The notes: generated by a model not told the origin, from the letters alone. A stretch of 64,000 nt of DNA from Pseudolysinimonas yzui (GCF_014653215.1 NZ_BNAI01000001.1:62001-126000); one strand, 5' to 3'; counted from the stretch's first letter, positions 49,876 to 58,505 are shown. A program made the numbers and translations.

Positions 49876-50985
49876 ATGATCGACCTCGACCTCGGCGCCG
49901 ATATCGCCGCCCTCCGCAGCACCTTCAACGACATCCGCAGCGTCATCGGGGTCGAGCGACTCGAAGCCGAGATCGCCGACCTCAGTGAGAAGGCCGGCGC
50001 GCAGGACCTCTGGGACGACCCCGACGCCGCGCAGAAGGTCACCAGCGCGCTGAGCCACCGACAGAGCGAGCTCGCCCGCATCGTCGGCATCGAGCGCCGC
50101 CTCGACGACCTCGAGGTGCTCGTCGAGATGGCGATCGAGGGCGACGACGAGCAGAGCGCGCAGGAGGCCCGCGACGAGCTCGCGTCGCTGACGAAGACCC
50201 TCGGCGAGTTCGAGGTGCAGATCCTGCTCGACGGCGAGTACGACGACCGCGGCGCCGTCGTCACCATCCGATCGGGAGCGGGCGGCGACGACGCCACCGA
50301 CTTCGCCGAGATGCTCATGCGCATGTACCTGCGCTGGGCGGAACGCCACAAGTACCCGGTGAAGGTGCTCGACACGTCCTACGCGGAGGGTGCGGGCATC
50401 AAGTCGGCGACCTTCGAAGTGGATGCGCCCTACGCCTTCGGCACCCTGAGCGTCGAGGCGGGAACCCACCGTCTCGCCCGCATCAGCCCCTTCGGCTCCG
50501 CCGACAAGCGGCAGACCTCGTTCGCCGCGGTCGAGGTCATCCCGGTGATGGAGGAGGCCACCGAGGTCGACATCCCGGAAGGCGACATCCGGGTGGATGT
50601 CTTCCGCTCCTCCGGCCCCGGCGGTCAGAGTGTCAACACGACCGACTCGGCGGTGCGTATCACGCACATCCCGACCGGCATCGTCGTGTCGATGCAGAAC
50701 GAGAAGTCGCAGATCCAGAACCGCGCCGTCGCGATGCGCGTGCTGCAGACCCGCCTCATGCTGCTGCAGCGCGAGGAGGAGGCGGCGAAGAAGAAGGAAC
50801 TCGCCGGCACCATCACGGCATCCTGGGGCGACCAGATGCGCTCCTACTTCCTCTACGGCCAGCAGCTGGTGAAAGACCTGCGCACCGGCTACGAGTCGGG
50901 CAACCCGGCCGCCGTCTTCGACGGCGACCTCGACGGCTTCATCGCGGCCGGCATCCGCTGGCGCAAGTCGCGCGTCGAGGACTAG
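49876..50985 (+). CDS. prfB: Peptide chain release factor 2
   Basis: This 369-residue RF2 terminates translation at UGA and UAA. It has the stop-recognition tripeptide S-P-F at 204-206 and the peptidyl-tRNA hydrolysis motif G-G-Q at 249-251. Unlike E. coli, the reading frame is continuous with no programmed frameshift. ATG preceded by GAGGAGG. In many actinobacteria ftsE follows directly; here two transporter-like genes intervene. Confidence 0.96.
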   Translation: MIDLDLGADIAALRSTFNDIRSVIGVERLEAEIADLSEKAGAQDLWDDPDAAQKVTSALSHRQSELARIVGIERRLDDLEVLVEMAIEGDDEQSAQEARDELASLTKTLGEFEVQILLDGEYDDRGAVVTIRSGAGGDDATDFAEMLMRMYLRWAERHKYPVKVLDTSYAEGAGIKSATFEVDAPYAFGTLSVEAGTHRLARISPFGSADKRQTSFAAVEVIPVMEEATEVDIPEGDIRVDVFRSSGPGGQSVNTTDSAVRITHIPTGIVVSMQNEKSQIQNRAVAMRVLQTRLMLLQREEEAAKKKELAGTITASWGDQMRSYFLYGQQLVKDLRTGYESGNPAAVFDGDLDGFIAAGIRWRKSRVED

Positions 50986-51032
50986 CCACGCTTCCCCGGC
51001 CGGTCGCGTTCGTCGGTTTCGCGGCGACTCTC

Positions 51033-52169
51033 GTGGCGCTCTATCTTGCGAGCGGCGCGCCCACCCCGCTCTTCATCGTCTGGCAAGACGAGTGGGGATT
51101 CCCGGATTCGCTCGTCGCGCTCGGCTTCGCCGCCTACGCGTTCACCTTTCTCGTGGCGCTGCTCGTCGGCGGCTCGCTCTCCGACCACCTCGGACGCAAG
51201 CCTGTCATCGTCGGATCCCTCGCCCTCGCCTTGGTCTCGATCGCGATGTTCATGCTCGCGCCGTCGATCGAGTGGATCATCGTGGCGCGGGCAGTGCAGG
51301 GTGTCGCGGTCGGCGTCGTGACCGCCGCATACACTGCCGCTCTCGTCGAACTGGCGCGGGAAGGCTCTCGCGTCGCGCCGGTCGTCGCGGCGGCGGCCCC
51401 GGTCGGCGGATTGGGGCTCGGCGCCCTTCTCGGCGGGATCGCGGTCGAGCTATGGGGGCCGGATGCCGATGACATCCTTTTCATGGTCGTGGGTGTACTC
51501 GTCGTCGGGGGGATGGTAATCGCGGCGGTGGCGCCCGAGACTTCCGCGCGCATCCCGGGCTCGGCGCGCTCGCTGGTGCCGAGCGTCGTCGTGCCGGGGA
51601 CCGCCCGCCAGTTCTTCCTGCGGATGCTGCCGATTCTGATCGCCGCTTGGGCGACCGGCTCCCTCTTTCTCGGCCTCGCGCCGACCGTGGTGCACGACCT
51701 CTTGCACCTCGAAAGTGGCCTGCTCGACGGCGCCACGGCATCCGTCCATGCCTTCGGGGTCTGCGTCGGCAGCATCGTCTTCGGTCGGCTCGCCGTGCCG
51801 ACCGCGTTGCGCGGCGGTGCAGCCGGTCTCGTCCTGGGTGTCGGGCTGGTGGTGCTCGGGGTCGCGTTCCCGAGCATCGCGCTCGTCTGGATCGGCGGAG
51901 TCGTCGAGGCGCTCGCGTTCGGCGCGGCGTTCGGCGCCATCTTCCGCGGGCTCTCCCCGCTCGCTCCCGAGCACCAGCGAGCGGGCACGTTCGCTGCTGT
52001 CTACGTCGCCGCATACCTGGCGCTCGGAGTGCCGGCGGTGATCGCGGGGCAGCTCATCGCACCGTTCGGGCTGTTGCCGACGATCCTCGGTTGGACCGTG
52101 CTCATCGTGCTGCTCGCGGGCGTCGGGCTCATCATCCAATTGCGTCGCCGACGCGAGACCGCGGTTTAG
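51033..52169 (+). CDS. MFS transporter with ambiguous N-terminus
   Basis: This is a 378-residue major-facilitator protein with motif A G-G-S-L-S-D-H-L-G-R-K. Starting at the GTG, helix 1 is cut short (ALYLASGAPTPLFIVW). In the same frame upstream the sequence L-P-R-P-V-A-F-V-G-F-A-A-T-L completes helix 1, but the only start-like codon there is ACG at 50988, preceded by GAGGA at good spacing. So either a non-AUG start is used or the gene is trimmed. Confidence 0.78.
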   Translation: MALYLASGAPTPLFIVWQDEWGFPDSLVALGFAAYAFTFLVALLVGGSLSDHLGRKPVIVGSLALALVSIAMFMLAPSIEWIIVARAVQGVAVGVVTAAYTAALVELAREGSRVAPVVAAAAPVGGLGLGALLGGIAVELWGPDADDILFMVVGVLVVGGMVIAAVAPETSARIPGSARSLVPSVVVPGTARQFFLRMLPILIAAWATGSLFLGLAPTVVHDLLHLESGLLDGATASVHAFGVCVGSIVFGRLAVPTALRGGAAGLVLGVGLVVLGVAFPSIALVWIGGVVEALAFGAAFGAIFRGLSPLAPEHQRAGTFAAVYVAAYLALGVPAVIAGQLIAPFGLLPTILGWTVLIVLLAGVGLIIQLRRRRETAV

Positions 52170-52172
52170 CCT
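52167..52172 (+). promoter_or_regulatory. Candidate -10 box of the LtrA gene
   Basis: TAGCCT lies exactly 6 bases before the GTG at 52179, deciding that start and suggesting a leaderless mRNA. Confidence 0.45.
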
Positions 52173-52178
52173 GGTCGG

Positions 52179-53468
52179 GTGACCGATACGGCCCCACCCG
52201 CCAACGAGACGAAGGATGCCGGACGCCAGCACCGGCTGCGGCGCATGGTGGGGCGGGATCCCGGCGAGAAGAACCGCGGGGCCACTCCGCTCGAACTGTT
52301 CTTCGACCTCACCCTCGTGGTCGCGTTCGCTCAGGCGGGCAGCGAGACCGCGCATCTCGTCGCCGAGGGCCACATCACGGCGGCCATCCTGGCCTTCGCG
52401 TTCGTCATGTTCGCCGTCTGCTGGGCGTGGATCAACTTCTCCTGGTTCGCCTCCGCGTTCGACACCGACGACTGGTTCTACCGCGTCACGACGATGGTTC
52501 AGATGGTCGGGGTGCTGGTGCTCGCCCTCGGCATCCCCGACATCTTCGAGTCGGTCGATCATGGCGAGCCGGTCGACAACACCGTGGCCGTCGCCGGGTA
52601 CATCGTCATGCGGGTGGCGATGCTCGCCCAGTGGATCCGGGTCGCGCGGCAGGACCCCGCGCACGCCCGCGTCGCGCTCGGCTATGCGATCACGATCACG
52701 GTGAGTCAGCTCGGCTGGACGGGCGCGCTGTTCTTCGATCTGAGGATCGGGGCGTTCCTGCCCCTGGCCCTCGTGCTCATCGGAATCGAGCTGATCGGGC
52801 CGATCCTCGCCGAACGGCGTGACGGGGGCACGCCGTGGCATCCCCATCACATCGCCGAGCGCTACGGACTGCTCGTGATCATCACCCTCGGCGAGGGGAT
52901 CCTCGGCACCATCGCGGCGGTCGCGGCGCTCGTCGACCACGTCGATTGGAGCGCCGAAGCCATCCTCGTCGCGGTCGCCGGTGTCGGGTTGACCTTCGGG
53001 CTCTGGTGGAACTACTTCATCATCCCGTCGGCCGACGTGCTGGAACACCACCGCCATCGCTCGTGGGGATGGGGCTACGGGCACATCCCGCTGCTCGCCG
53101 CGATCGCCGCGATCGGAGCGGGAATTCACGTCGCCGCCTACGTCGTGGAAGGGGAGGCGACGATCGGAGTGATCGGTGCCGTTCTCGCCACGGCGATCCC
53201 GGTGGCGATCGCCACCCTCGCCTACTTCGTGCTCTACAGCTATCTGGTGCGCGGATTCGACCCGTTCCACCTGGGGCTGTTCGCCGCGACGATGGCGGTG
53301 CTCGGTCTCGCGGTCGCGCTCGCGGCGCAGGGCCTCTCTCTCGGGTGGAGCCTCATCATCGTGATGCTGGCCCCGGTGGTGACGATCGTCGGCTTCGAGT
53401 CGATCGGCCACCGCCACATGGCTGCGGCCCTGGAGCGCACCCTCGCCGACGTCTCGCCGGGGAGGTAG
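52179..53468 (+). CDS. Low-temperature-requirement A (LtrA) family membrane protein
   Basis: This 429-residue protein has about twelve hydrophobic helices. The family signature N-R-G-A-T-P-L-E-L-F-F-D-L-T-L-V-V near residue 30 and E-R-Y-G-L-L-V-I-I-T-L-G-E are present. LtrA was first linked to low-temperature growth in Listeria; the biochemical role is unknown. It lies between prfB and ftsE, out of keeping with the common prfB-ftsE adjacency. Confidence 0.88.
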   Translation: MTDTAPPANETKDAGRQHRLRRMVGRDPGEKNRGATPLELFFDLTLVVAFAQAGSETAHLVAEGHITAAILAFAFVMFAVCWAWINFSWFASAFDTDDWFYRVTTMVQMVGVLVLALGIPDIFESVDHGEPVDNTVAVAGYIVMRVAMLAQWIRVARQDPAHARVALGYAITITVSQLGWTGALFFDLRIGAFLPLALVLIGIELIGPILAERRDGGTPWHPHHIAERYGLLVIITLGEGILGTIAAVAALVDHVDWSAEAILVAVAGVGLTFGLWWNYFIIPSADVLEHHRHRSWGWGYGHIPLLAAIAAIGAGIHVAAYVVEGEATIGVIGAVLATAIPVAIATLAYFVLYSYLVRGFDPFHLGLFAATMAVLGLAVALAAQGLSLGWSLIIVMLAPVVTIVGFESIGHRHMAAALERTLADVSPGR

Positions 53469-53511
53469 CGCGCGGGGGAGTGTCGCGCCGGGTATCCCGA
53501 ACGGCCCGATC

Positions 53512-53517
53512 TAGCCT
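53512..53517 (+). promoter_or_regulatory. Candidate -10 box of ftsEX
   Basis: TAGCCT lies 9 bases before the ftsE ATG. With the intervening genes upstream, ftsEX seems to have its own promoter. Confidence 0.35.
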
Positions 53518-53526
53518 GAACAGGTC

Positions 53527-54471
53527 ATGATCCTGTTCGACGGCGTCACCAAGACCTACCCCGGCACCTCGCGGCCCGCGCTCAACGGCGTGACCCTTGA
53601 GGTGCTCAAAGGCGAGTTCGTCTTCCTCGTCGGCGCGTCCGGATCGGGCAAGTCGTCGTTCCTGCGGCTCGTGCTGAAAGAAGACCGGCCGACCAAGGGC
53701 AAGATCTTCGTGCTCGGGCAGGATCTCGGCGCGATCTCGTCGAGCAAGGTGCCGTACTTCCGGCGCAGCCTCGGCGTCGTCTTCCAGGACTTCCGGCTGC
53801 TGCCCAACAAGACGGTCTTCGACAACGTCGCGTTCAGCTTGCAGGTGATCGGCAAGAGCAAGGGCTTCATCCAGGAGGCCGTGCCCGACGTGCTCAAGAT
53901 GGTGGGCCTCGGCGGCAAGCAGAACCGGTTCCCGCACGAACTCTCCGGCGGTGAGCAGCAGCGCGTCGCGATCGCCCGGGCCGTCGTCAACAAGCCGGCG
54001 ATCCTGCTCGCCGACGAGCCGACCGGAAACCTCGACCCGGCGACCAGCGCGGGCATCATGACGCTGCTGTCGACGATCAACGCGAACGGCACGACCGTGC
54101 TGATGGCCACCCACGACGCCGGCATCGTGGACAAGATGAAGCGCCGCGTGATCGAGCTGATCGGCGGCCAGATCGTGCGCGACGAGCGACAGGGCGGCTA
54201 CCAGACCACGTCGGTTCCGATCCAGCGGCCCGCGAAGCCCGAGCCGTCGTTCGACGATCTCGCGGCGGCCGTGCCCGACCCAATGCCCGAGGTTGAGCGC
54301 GAGCGCGAGCCCGAGCCCGAGCCGGCGCCCGTCGCCGAGGCGGCCCCGGCATCCGTTCCCGTCTCGGTCGTGCCGACCACCACCCGCGGCACCGTCATCC
54401 CGGAACCCGGATCGGGCCCCCCGCCCGGCTTCCAGTGGCCGACCGCCCCCGACGCACGGCCGGAACGATGA
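53527..54471 (+). CDS. ftsE: Cell division ATP-binding protein FtsE with long C-terminal tail
   Basis: This 314-residue ABC ATPase works with FtsX at the divisome to activate peptidoglycan hydrolases. Walker A G-A-S-G-S-G-K-S-S is at 36-44, signature L-S-G-G-E-Q-Q at 139-145 and Walker B ILLADEPTGNLD. The canonical domain ends near 225; about 85 further residues are Pro/Glu-rich (EREREPEPEPAP) and probably disordered. Overlaps ftsX by 4 bases. Confidence 0.95.
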   Translation: MILFDGVTKTYPGTSRPALNGVTLEVLKGEFVFLVGASGSGKSSFLRLVLKEDRPTKGKIFVLGQDLGAISSSKVPYFRRSLGVVFQDFRLLPNKTVFDNVAFSLQVIGKSKGFIQEAVPDVLKMVGLGGKQNRFPHELSGGEQQRVAIARAVVNKPAILLADEPTGNLDPATSAGIMTLLSTINANGTTVLMATHDAGIVDKMKRRVIELIGGQIVRDERQGGYQTTSVPIQRPAKPEPSFDDLAAAVPDPMPEVEREREPEPEPAPVAEAAPASVPVSVVPTTTRGTVIPEPGSGPPPGFQWPTAPDARPER

Positions 54472-55379
54472 GACTCGGGCTGATCCTCGGCGAGGTCGGG
54501 CAGGGGCTACGACGCAACCTCTCGATGGTCGTGTCGGTCGTGCTCGTCACCTTCATCTCGCTGACGTTCGTCGGTGCGGCGATTCTGCTGCAGTTCCAGA
54601 TCACCCAGATGAAGGGCTACTGGTACGACCGGTCGCAGGTCGCGGTCTACCTGTGCACCGACCTCGAGCCGCTGCGCTGCGACAACCAGGCGGCGACGCA
54701 GAGTCAGATCGACGCCGTCGAAGACGAGCTGAACGGCGACACCCTCGCGCCGTACATCGAGCGGGTGGAGTTCGAGACCCGCGAGCAGGCCTACCAGAAC
54801 GTGCTCGAACAGTACGAGGGCACCGCGATCGCCGAACTCGCGAGCCCCGAGATCCTGCCCGAGGCGTTCCGCATCAAACTGGTGAACCCCGATCAGGCCG
54901 AGATCATCATCGACCAGATCAGCGGCATGCCCGGGGTCGACGAGGTGACCGACGACCGGGCCTTCCTCCAGCCGATCTTCACGGTGATCAACACCCTCAG
55001 CCTCACCGCCGTCGGCATCGCCGGGCTCATGCTGATCGCCGCCGCTCTGCTCATCGCGACGACGATCCGGCTGTCGGCCTTCTCCCGACGGCGAGAGATC
55101 TCGATCATGCGACTCGTCGGCGCCTCCAACCGGTTCATCGAGACGCCGTTCATCCTCGAAGGGGTGTTCGCCGCGCTCATCGGATCGACGCTCGCCGGCG
55201 TCGGCCTGGTCGCGCTCACCCAGTTCTTCGTGCGCGGCTACCTGGTCGCCGAGATTCCCACGATCGGCTTCGTCGGCACGACCGACGCCTTCCTCGTTGC
55301 CCCGATCCTGCTCGGGATCGGAGCGGTGCTGGCTGCCCTCTCGGCATCCGTCGCCATCCGCCGCTACCTCAAAGCCTGA
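54468..55379 (+). CDS. ftsX: Cell division protein FtsX
   Basis: This 303-residue membrane partner of FtsE has helix 1 at about 22-44, a large extracytoplasmic domain (45-165) holding a possible disulfide (LCTDLEPLRC), then three helices at 170-300. ATG at 54468 is chosen over the in-frame ATG 33 bases upstream because it overlaps the ftsE stop (ATGA) and begins the conserved MRLGLILGEVGQGLRRN. Confidence 0.95.
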   Translation: MRLGLILGEVGQGLRRNLSMVVSVVLVTFISLTFVGAAILLQFQITQMKGYWYDRSQVAVYLCTDLEPLRCDNQAATQSQIDAVEDELNGDTLAPYIERVEFETREQAYQNVLEQYEGTAIAELASPEILPEAFRIKLVNPDQAEIIIDQISGMPGVDEVTDDRAFLQPIFTVINTLSLTAVGIAGLMLIAAALLIATTIRLSAFSRRREISIMRLVGASNRFIETPFILEGVFAALIGSTLAGVGLVALTQFFVRGYLVAEIPTIGFVGTTDAFLVAPILLGIGAVLAALSASVAIRRYLKA

Positions 55380-55386
55380 GCTGTCG

Positions 55387-55392
55387 TAGACT
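55387..55392 (+). promoter_or_regulatory. Candidate -10 box of smpB
   Basis: TAGACT within GTAGACTGAGCGGCTGC. The ssrA promoter region at 58500 has the same 16 bases with one change, so both partners of trans-translation may share a promoter type. Confidence 0.5.
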
Positions 55393-55451
55393 GAGCGGCT
55401 GCTCGGCGCTACCTACTGCGCGGGCCGACGAACGCGAAGGAGGTGAGCAGG

Positions 55452-55928
55452 ATGCCGAAGGAACAGGGTCAGAAGGTCGTCGCGACGAACCGCAAAGCCC
55501 GTCACGACTACACGATCGAAGACACCTATGAGGCCGGTCTCGTGCTCACCGGTACCGAGGTGAAGTCGCTGCGCGCCGGTCGCGCGTCGCTCGTCGACGG
55601 GTACGCGTTCATCGACGGCAACGAGGCGTGGCTGGATGCCGTGCACATCCCGGAATACACCGAGGGCACCTGGACCAATCACCCGCCCCGCCGCAAGCGC
55701 AAGCTGTTGCTGCACAAGGCGCAGATCATCAAGATCTCGCACAAGACCAAAGAGGGCGGCTACACCCTCATCCCGCTGTCGATCTACTTCCTCGACGGCC
55801 GGGCGAAGGTCGAGATCGCGGTCGCCAAGGGCAAGCGCGAGTACGACAAGCGGCACGCCCTGCGCGAGCGGCAGGACAAGCGCGAAGCCGCGCGGGCGAT
55901 GTCGACTCGCACCAATCGCGGCGAGTAG
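55452..55928 (+). CDS. smpB: SsrA-binding protein SmpB
   Basis: This 158-residue tmRNA partner needed for trans-translation has the OB-fold blocks [17 protein letters not shown] and [14 protein letters not shown], and a basic C-terminal tail ([23 protein letters not shown]) that mimics mRNA in the ribosome. GGAGG about 9 bases upstream favours ATG 55452 over GTG 55443. ssrA lies 2.6 kb downstream rather than adjacent. Confidence 0.96.
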   Translation: MPKEQGQKVVATNRKARHDYTIEDTYEAGLVLTGTEVKSLRAGRASLVDGYAFIDGNEAWLDAVHIPEYTEGTWTNHPPRRKRKLLLHKAQIIKISHKTKEGGYTLIPLSIYFLDGRAKVEIAVAKGKREYDKRHALRERQDKREAARAMSTRTNRGE

Positions 55929-55945
55929 AGCACCGCGGCGGGTTG

Positions 55946-56470
55946 TTACGGCATCGGGCGGTAGAGGTCGTCCGTCAGGTCGTCCCCGTCGCCGCGCGCG
56001 ATGACGCAGAGGGCGTCCGTGTCGCCGGCGGCGTACTCGTCGGGGGTCGGGAGGCCGATGGCTCGCGCCGTGTAGTCGGTGCGCTCGATCTCCTGATCCA
56101 GGAACAGCCGGTACTCGAGGTAGCGGTCGCACACGGCATCGCCGAACGCGTCGAGGGCACCGCCGGTTTGTGCGTAGACGCTCTCGTCCAACTCGAGGTC
56201 GGCGCTCGCGAACACCTGCTGGGGATGCGGCGCCGAGCATGCGACGACGGTGTACGTGGCCAGGTCGAGGCGGTCTTCGGCGACACAGGAGCCGGGTTGC
56301 AGGTCGGCGATCGCGGTCTCGCCGAGCGGAATGGCCGGCGCGCGGGTCGCGACCCGGAAGGCGATCAGCGCCGCCAGTGCGATCACGACGACGGCGAACG
56401 CCACCAGTCCGATGCGCGCCCACGCCGGGAGGCGACTCCACCACCCGTTCGGCCGCCTGACGTCGCTCAC
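55946..56470 (-). CDS. Membrane-anchored septum-formation-like domain protein
   Basis: This 174-residue protein has an N-terminal helix (about 18-42), then an outside domain with four cysteines in the arrangement of Septum_form-type proteins: GSCV..., VVACSAPHPQQVFA, DAVCD and ALCVIA. The CSxPHxxQV/A core is typical. GTG start. It diverges from a membrane protein 20 bases away and shares an overlapping bidirectional -10 with it. Confidence 0.72.
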   Translation of the reverse strand: MSDVRRPNGWWSRLPAWARIGLVAFAVVVIALAALIAFRVATRAPAIPLGETAIADLQPGSCVAEDRLDLATYTVVACSAPHPQQVFASADLELDESVYAQTGGALDAFGDAVCDRYLEYRLFLDQEIERTDYTARAIGLPTPDEYAAGDTDALCVIARGDGDDLTDDLYRPMP

Positions 56471-56477
56471 AGCGATA

Positions 56478-56484
56478 TACGGTA
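56478..56484. promoter_or_regulatory. Overlapping bidirectional -10 box
   Basis: TACGGT at 56478-56483 (plus) lies 7 bases before the GTG at 56491; its near-complement TACCGT at 56484-56479 (minus) lies 8 bases before the GTG at 56470. One short near-palindrome could thus serve both leaderless genes, which would then compete for polymerase. Confidence 0.45.
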
Positions 56485-56490
56485 TCGGAT

Positions 56491-57141
56491 GTGGAGAGCC
56501 TTCCCGCGGGGCGCGGCTTGGAGGTCGCGACGGCGATCGCGCTCGGCGTCGTGTCGCTCGTCACCGCTCTCGGGGTCTTGCAGGCGAGCATCTGGAACGG
56601 CGATGCCGCACGGTTCGGTCGCGACTCGGCGGATGCCCGCGACCAGGGCGTCTCGGTCGCCGTCGTCGCCCAGCTCAAAGCGCGTGCCGACCTCGGGGCG
56701 ATGTACGAGGCCGAACGGCTCGCCCGGTTGCAGGATGAGGCGCTCGCCGCGGGCGAGCAGATCCGCGCCATCGAACTCGAGGCCGACATCTCGAACACGC
56801 TCGGCACGATCTACGTCGACGGGGCCACCGACCTCTTCGCCGAGTGGCGTGCCGCCGGCTTCCCGGCCGACGGCAACCCGGCGGCATCCCCGGAGTACCT
56901 GGTGCAGGGGCAGGGCGAAGCCGACGCCCTGTCGCTCACCTCGCAGCGGCTCGGCGCGCTGGGGAAGCAGCTCACGGCCCGCGCCGAGATCTTCGGCCAA
57001 GCGTCGCTGGTGCATGCCCTCGCCCTCTTCCTGTTCGGTGTCGCCGGCATCAACCGGCTGCGCACGACGCGCTACGTCACGCTCGCGATGGGCGCGGCAA
57101 CCTTCCTCTTCGGTCTTTTCCTGATGTCGACGGCGTACTGA
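56491..57141 (+). CDS. Four-helix membrane protein, paralogue 1
   Basis: This 216-residue protein has one N-terminal helix (LEVATAIALGVVSLVTALGVLQ), a helical cytoplasmic or outside middle, and two C-terminal helices (about 165-213). It shares the N-terminal pattern LE-[VI]-ATAI-x-LG-x-VS and overall layout with the next gene, so the two are tandem paralogues. GTG start decided by the -10 box 7 bases upstream. Function unknown. Confidence 0.72.
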   Translation: MESLPAGRGLEVATAIALGVVSLVTALGVLQASIWNGDAARFGRDSADARDQGVSVAVVAQLKARADLGAMYEAERLARLQDEALAAGEQIRAIELEADISNTLGTIYVDGATDLFAEWRAAGFPADGNPAASPEYLVQGQGEADALSLTSQRLGALGKQLTARAEIFGQASLVHALALFLFGVAGINRLRTTRYVTLAMGAATFLFGLFLMSTAY

Positions 57142-57151
57142 GGGGCTGCTG

Positions 57152-57796
57152 ATGGCTGATGACGAGCGGATGCGCGGGGCCCTCGAGATCGCCACCGCGA
57201 TCCTGTTGGGGATGGTCTCGGTGGCGACGGCGTTCGGTGCCTACCAGGCGTCGGAGTGGTCGCAGGAGGCGAGTCGGTTCGAGTCGATCGGCGGGCAGTT
57301 GCGCGACGAGAGTCTGAGCACCTTCATCGCCTCCCAACTCGCCGGCTTCGACGACGGCGAGCGGATCTTCCAGGCCCTCGACCTCGAGTTCGACGTCATC
57401 ATGGGCAGTGCGACCGACGTCGACGAGACCCGGGCGCAACAGGACGCGATCTTGCGCGCCGCCACCCCCGGAGTGCTCGAGGACTGGCATGACTTCATCG
57501 ACGGCGGCTACCAGCCGGAGGACATCCCGGTGCAGAACCCCGAGTATGCCGCGCTCAGCCTCGCGCCGACTTATGGGGCCAACAAGGCGTCGACGGTCGC
57601 CGACGACCTCGCCGAGACCCTGGGCGCACGTAGCCTGCAGCAGACGGTCGCCGCGGTCGTGTTCGCCCTCGCCCTGCTTCTGCTCGGGGTCTCGGGAGCG
57701 AACGCGTCACTCAAGGTGGCGTTCGCTCTCACCCTCGGGGGAGCGGCGGCCTTCGCCATCGGGGTCGGTCTGTCGGTTCTCGCCGCGATCGGCTGA
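57152..57796 (+). CDS. Four-helix membrane protein, paralogue 2
   Basis: This 214-residue protein starts MADDERMRGALEIATAILLGMVSVATAFGAYQ, then a soluble middle (about 35-155) and two C-terminal helices. Same design as the upstream gene, from which it is 10 bases away, but with clear divergence in the middle, so the duplication is old. Possibly the two form a heteromer. Family not recognised. Confidence 0.72.
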   Translation: MADDERMRGALEIATAILLGMVSVATAFGAYQASEWSQEASRFESIGGQLRDESLSTFIASQLAGFDDGERIFQALDLEFDVIMGSATDVDETRAQQDAILRAATPGVLEDWHDFIDGGYQPEDIPVQNPEYAALSLAPTYGANKASTVADDLAETLGARSLQQTVAAVVFALALLLLGVSGANASLKVAFALTLGGAAAFAIGVGLSVLAAIG

Positions 57797-57802
57797 GCCG
57801 TC

Positions 57803-58477
57803 TCAGCTCGCCCGGAACCGGGCGTCGACGCTCGCCGCGACCTCGATGCGGTCGGGGGTGAACGTCAGCGGGGTGCCGCCGCCCTGGGCATCCATCGCCA
57901 TCATCATTTTGCCGGCGCCGCGCGGCATCGGCCCCGGCCCGCCACCCGACGAACCGTCGCCGAGCATTCCCGGGTCGGCGATCGCGAGCGCGGTCACCGT
58001 CGACAGGCCGGCGGCTCGGGCGTACGTCGTCGCCTTGACGGTGGCATCCTGCACGGCGCGGGTCTGGATGTCGCTGGTCACCGCGAGGCGGCGCTCCTCG
58101 GTGAGGTCCCAGGTGATCGAGGCGATCGTCACCCCGGCGACCGTCGCGAACCGTTCGACGAAGGCGCTCAGCGCGTCGAAATCCTGAAAGCGGGCGGATG
58201 CCGACAGCGCCGCGTAGTAGACGGGGGCCAGTTGCTTACCCTCGTTGTTCCATGGCCGGTTCGACCAGACGCTGACCCGGTCGCTTGACCAGCGGGTGAT
58301 CGCCGAACCCTCCAGCTCTTTCAGCGCCGCGGTGACCTGCGCGCCGACGTTCGTCGTCGCCTCGAACACGGGCTCGCGCTTCGGTCCGTCGTGCGACACC
58401 GTCACGTTCACGGTCGCCCGTTCCGCGTCGAACCACTCCGATGCGGTGCCCTGCACGGTGATGATGGTCTCGGTCAT
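57803..58477 (-). CDS. SIMPL-domain protein (DUF541)
   Basis: This 224-residue protein of the SIMPL/DUF541 fold has an N-terminal strand I-T-V-Q-G-T-A-S-E-W-F-D-A-E-R-A-T-V-N-V, central helix-strand repeats and a C-terminal strand DRIEVAASVDARF. There is no clear signal peptide, so it seems cytoplasmic. ATG at 58477 has GAGGATGG upstream and is preferred over the in-frame upstream start, which would run into ssrA. Confidence 0.82.
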   Translation of the reverse strand: MTETIITVQGTASEWFDAERATVNVTVSHDGPKREPVFEATTNVGAQVTAALKELEGSAITRWSSDRVSVWSNRPWNNEGKQLAPVYYAALSASARFQDFDALSAFVERFATVAGVTIASITWDLTEERRLAVTSDIQTRAVQDATVKATTYARAAGLSTVTALAIADPGMLGDGSSGGGPGPMPRGAGKMMMAMDAQGGGTPLTFTPDRIEVAASVDARFRAS

Positions 58478-58499
58478 GACGCCATCCTCGCATCCGATG

Positions 58500-58505
58500 T
58501 AGACT
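58500..58505 (+). promoter_or_regulatory. Candidate -10 box of ssrA
   Basis: TAGACT within GTAGACTGAGAGGCTGC, matching the smpB promoter core at 15 of 16 bases. It predicts a precursor about 65 bases longer than the mature tmRNA 5' end, to be cut by RNase P. Confidence 0.5.

Noticed and set aside
49876-50000. Programmed frameshift in prfB as in E. coli
   Set aside because: The RF2 frame is continuous from the ATG, with no internal TGA or CTTTGA slip site.
51450-53417. 655-codon minus frame over MFS and LtrA
   Set aside because: Antisense shadow, rich in Glu, Arg, His and Asp, with no recognisable domain.
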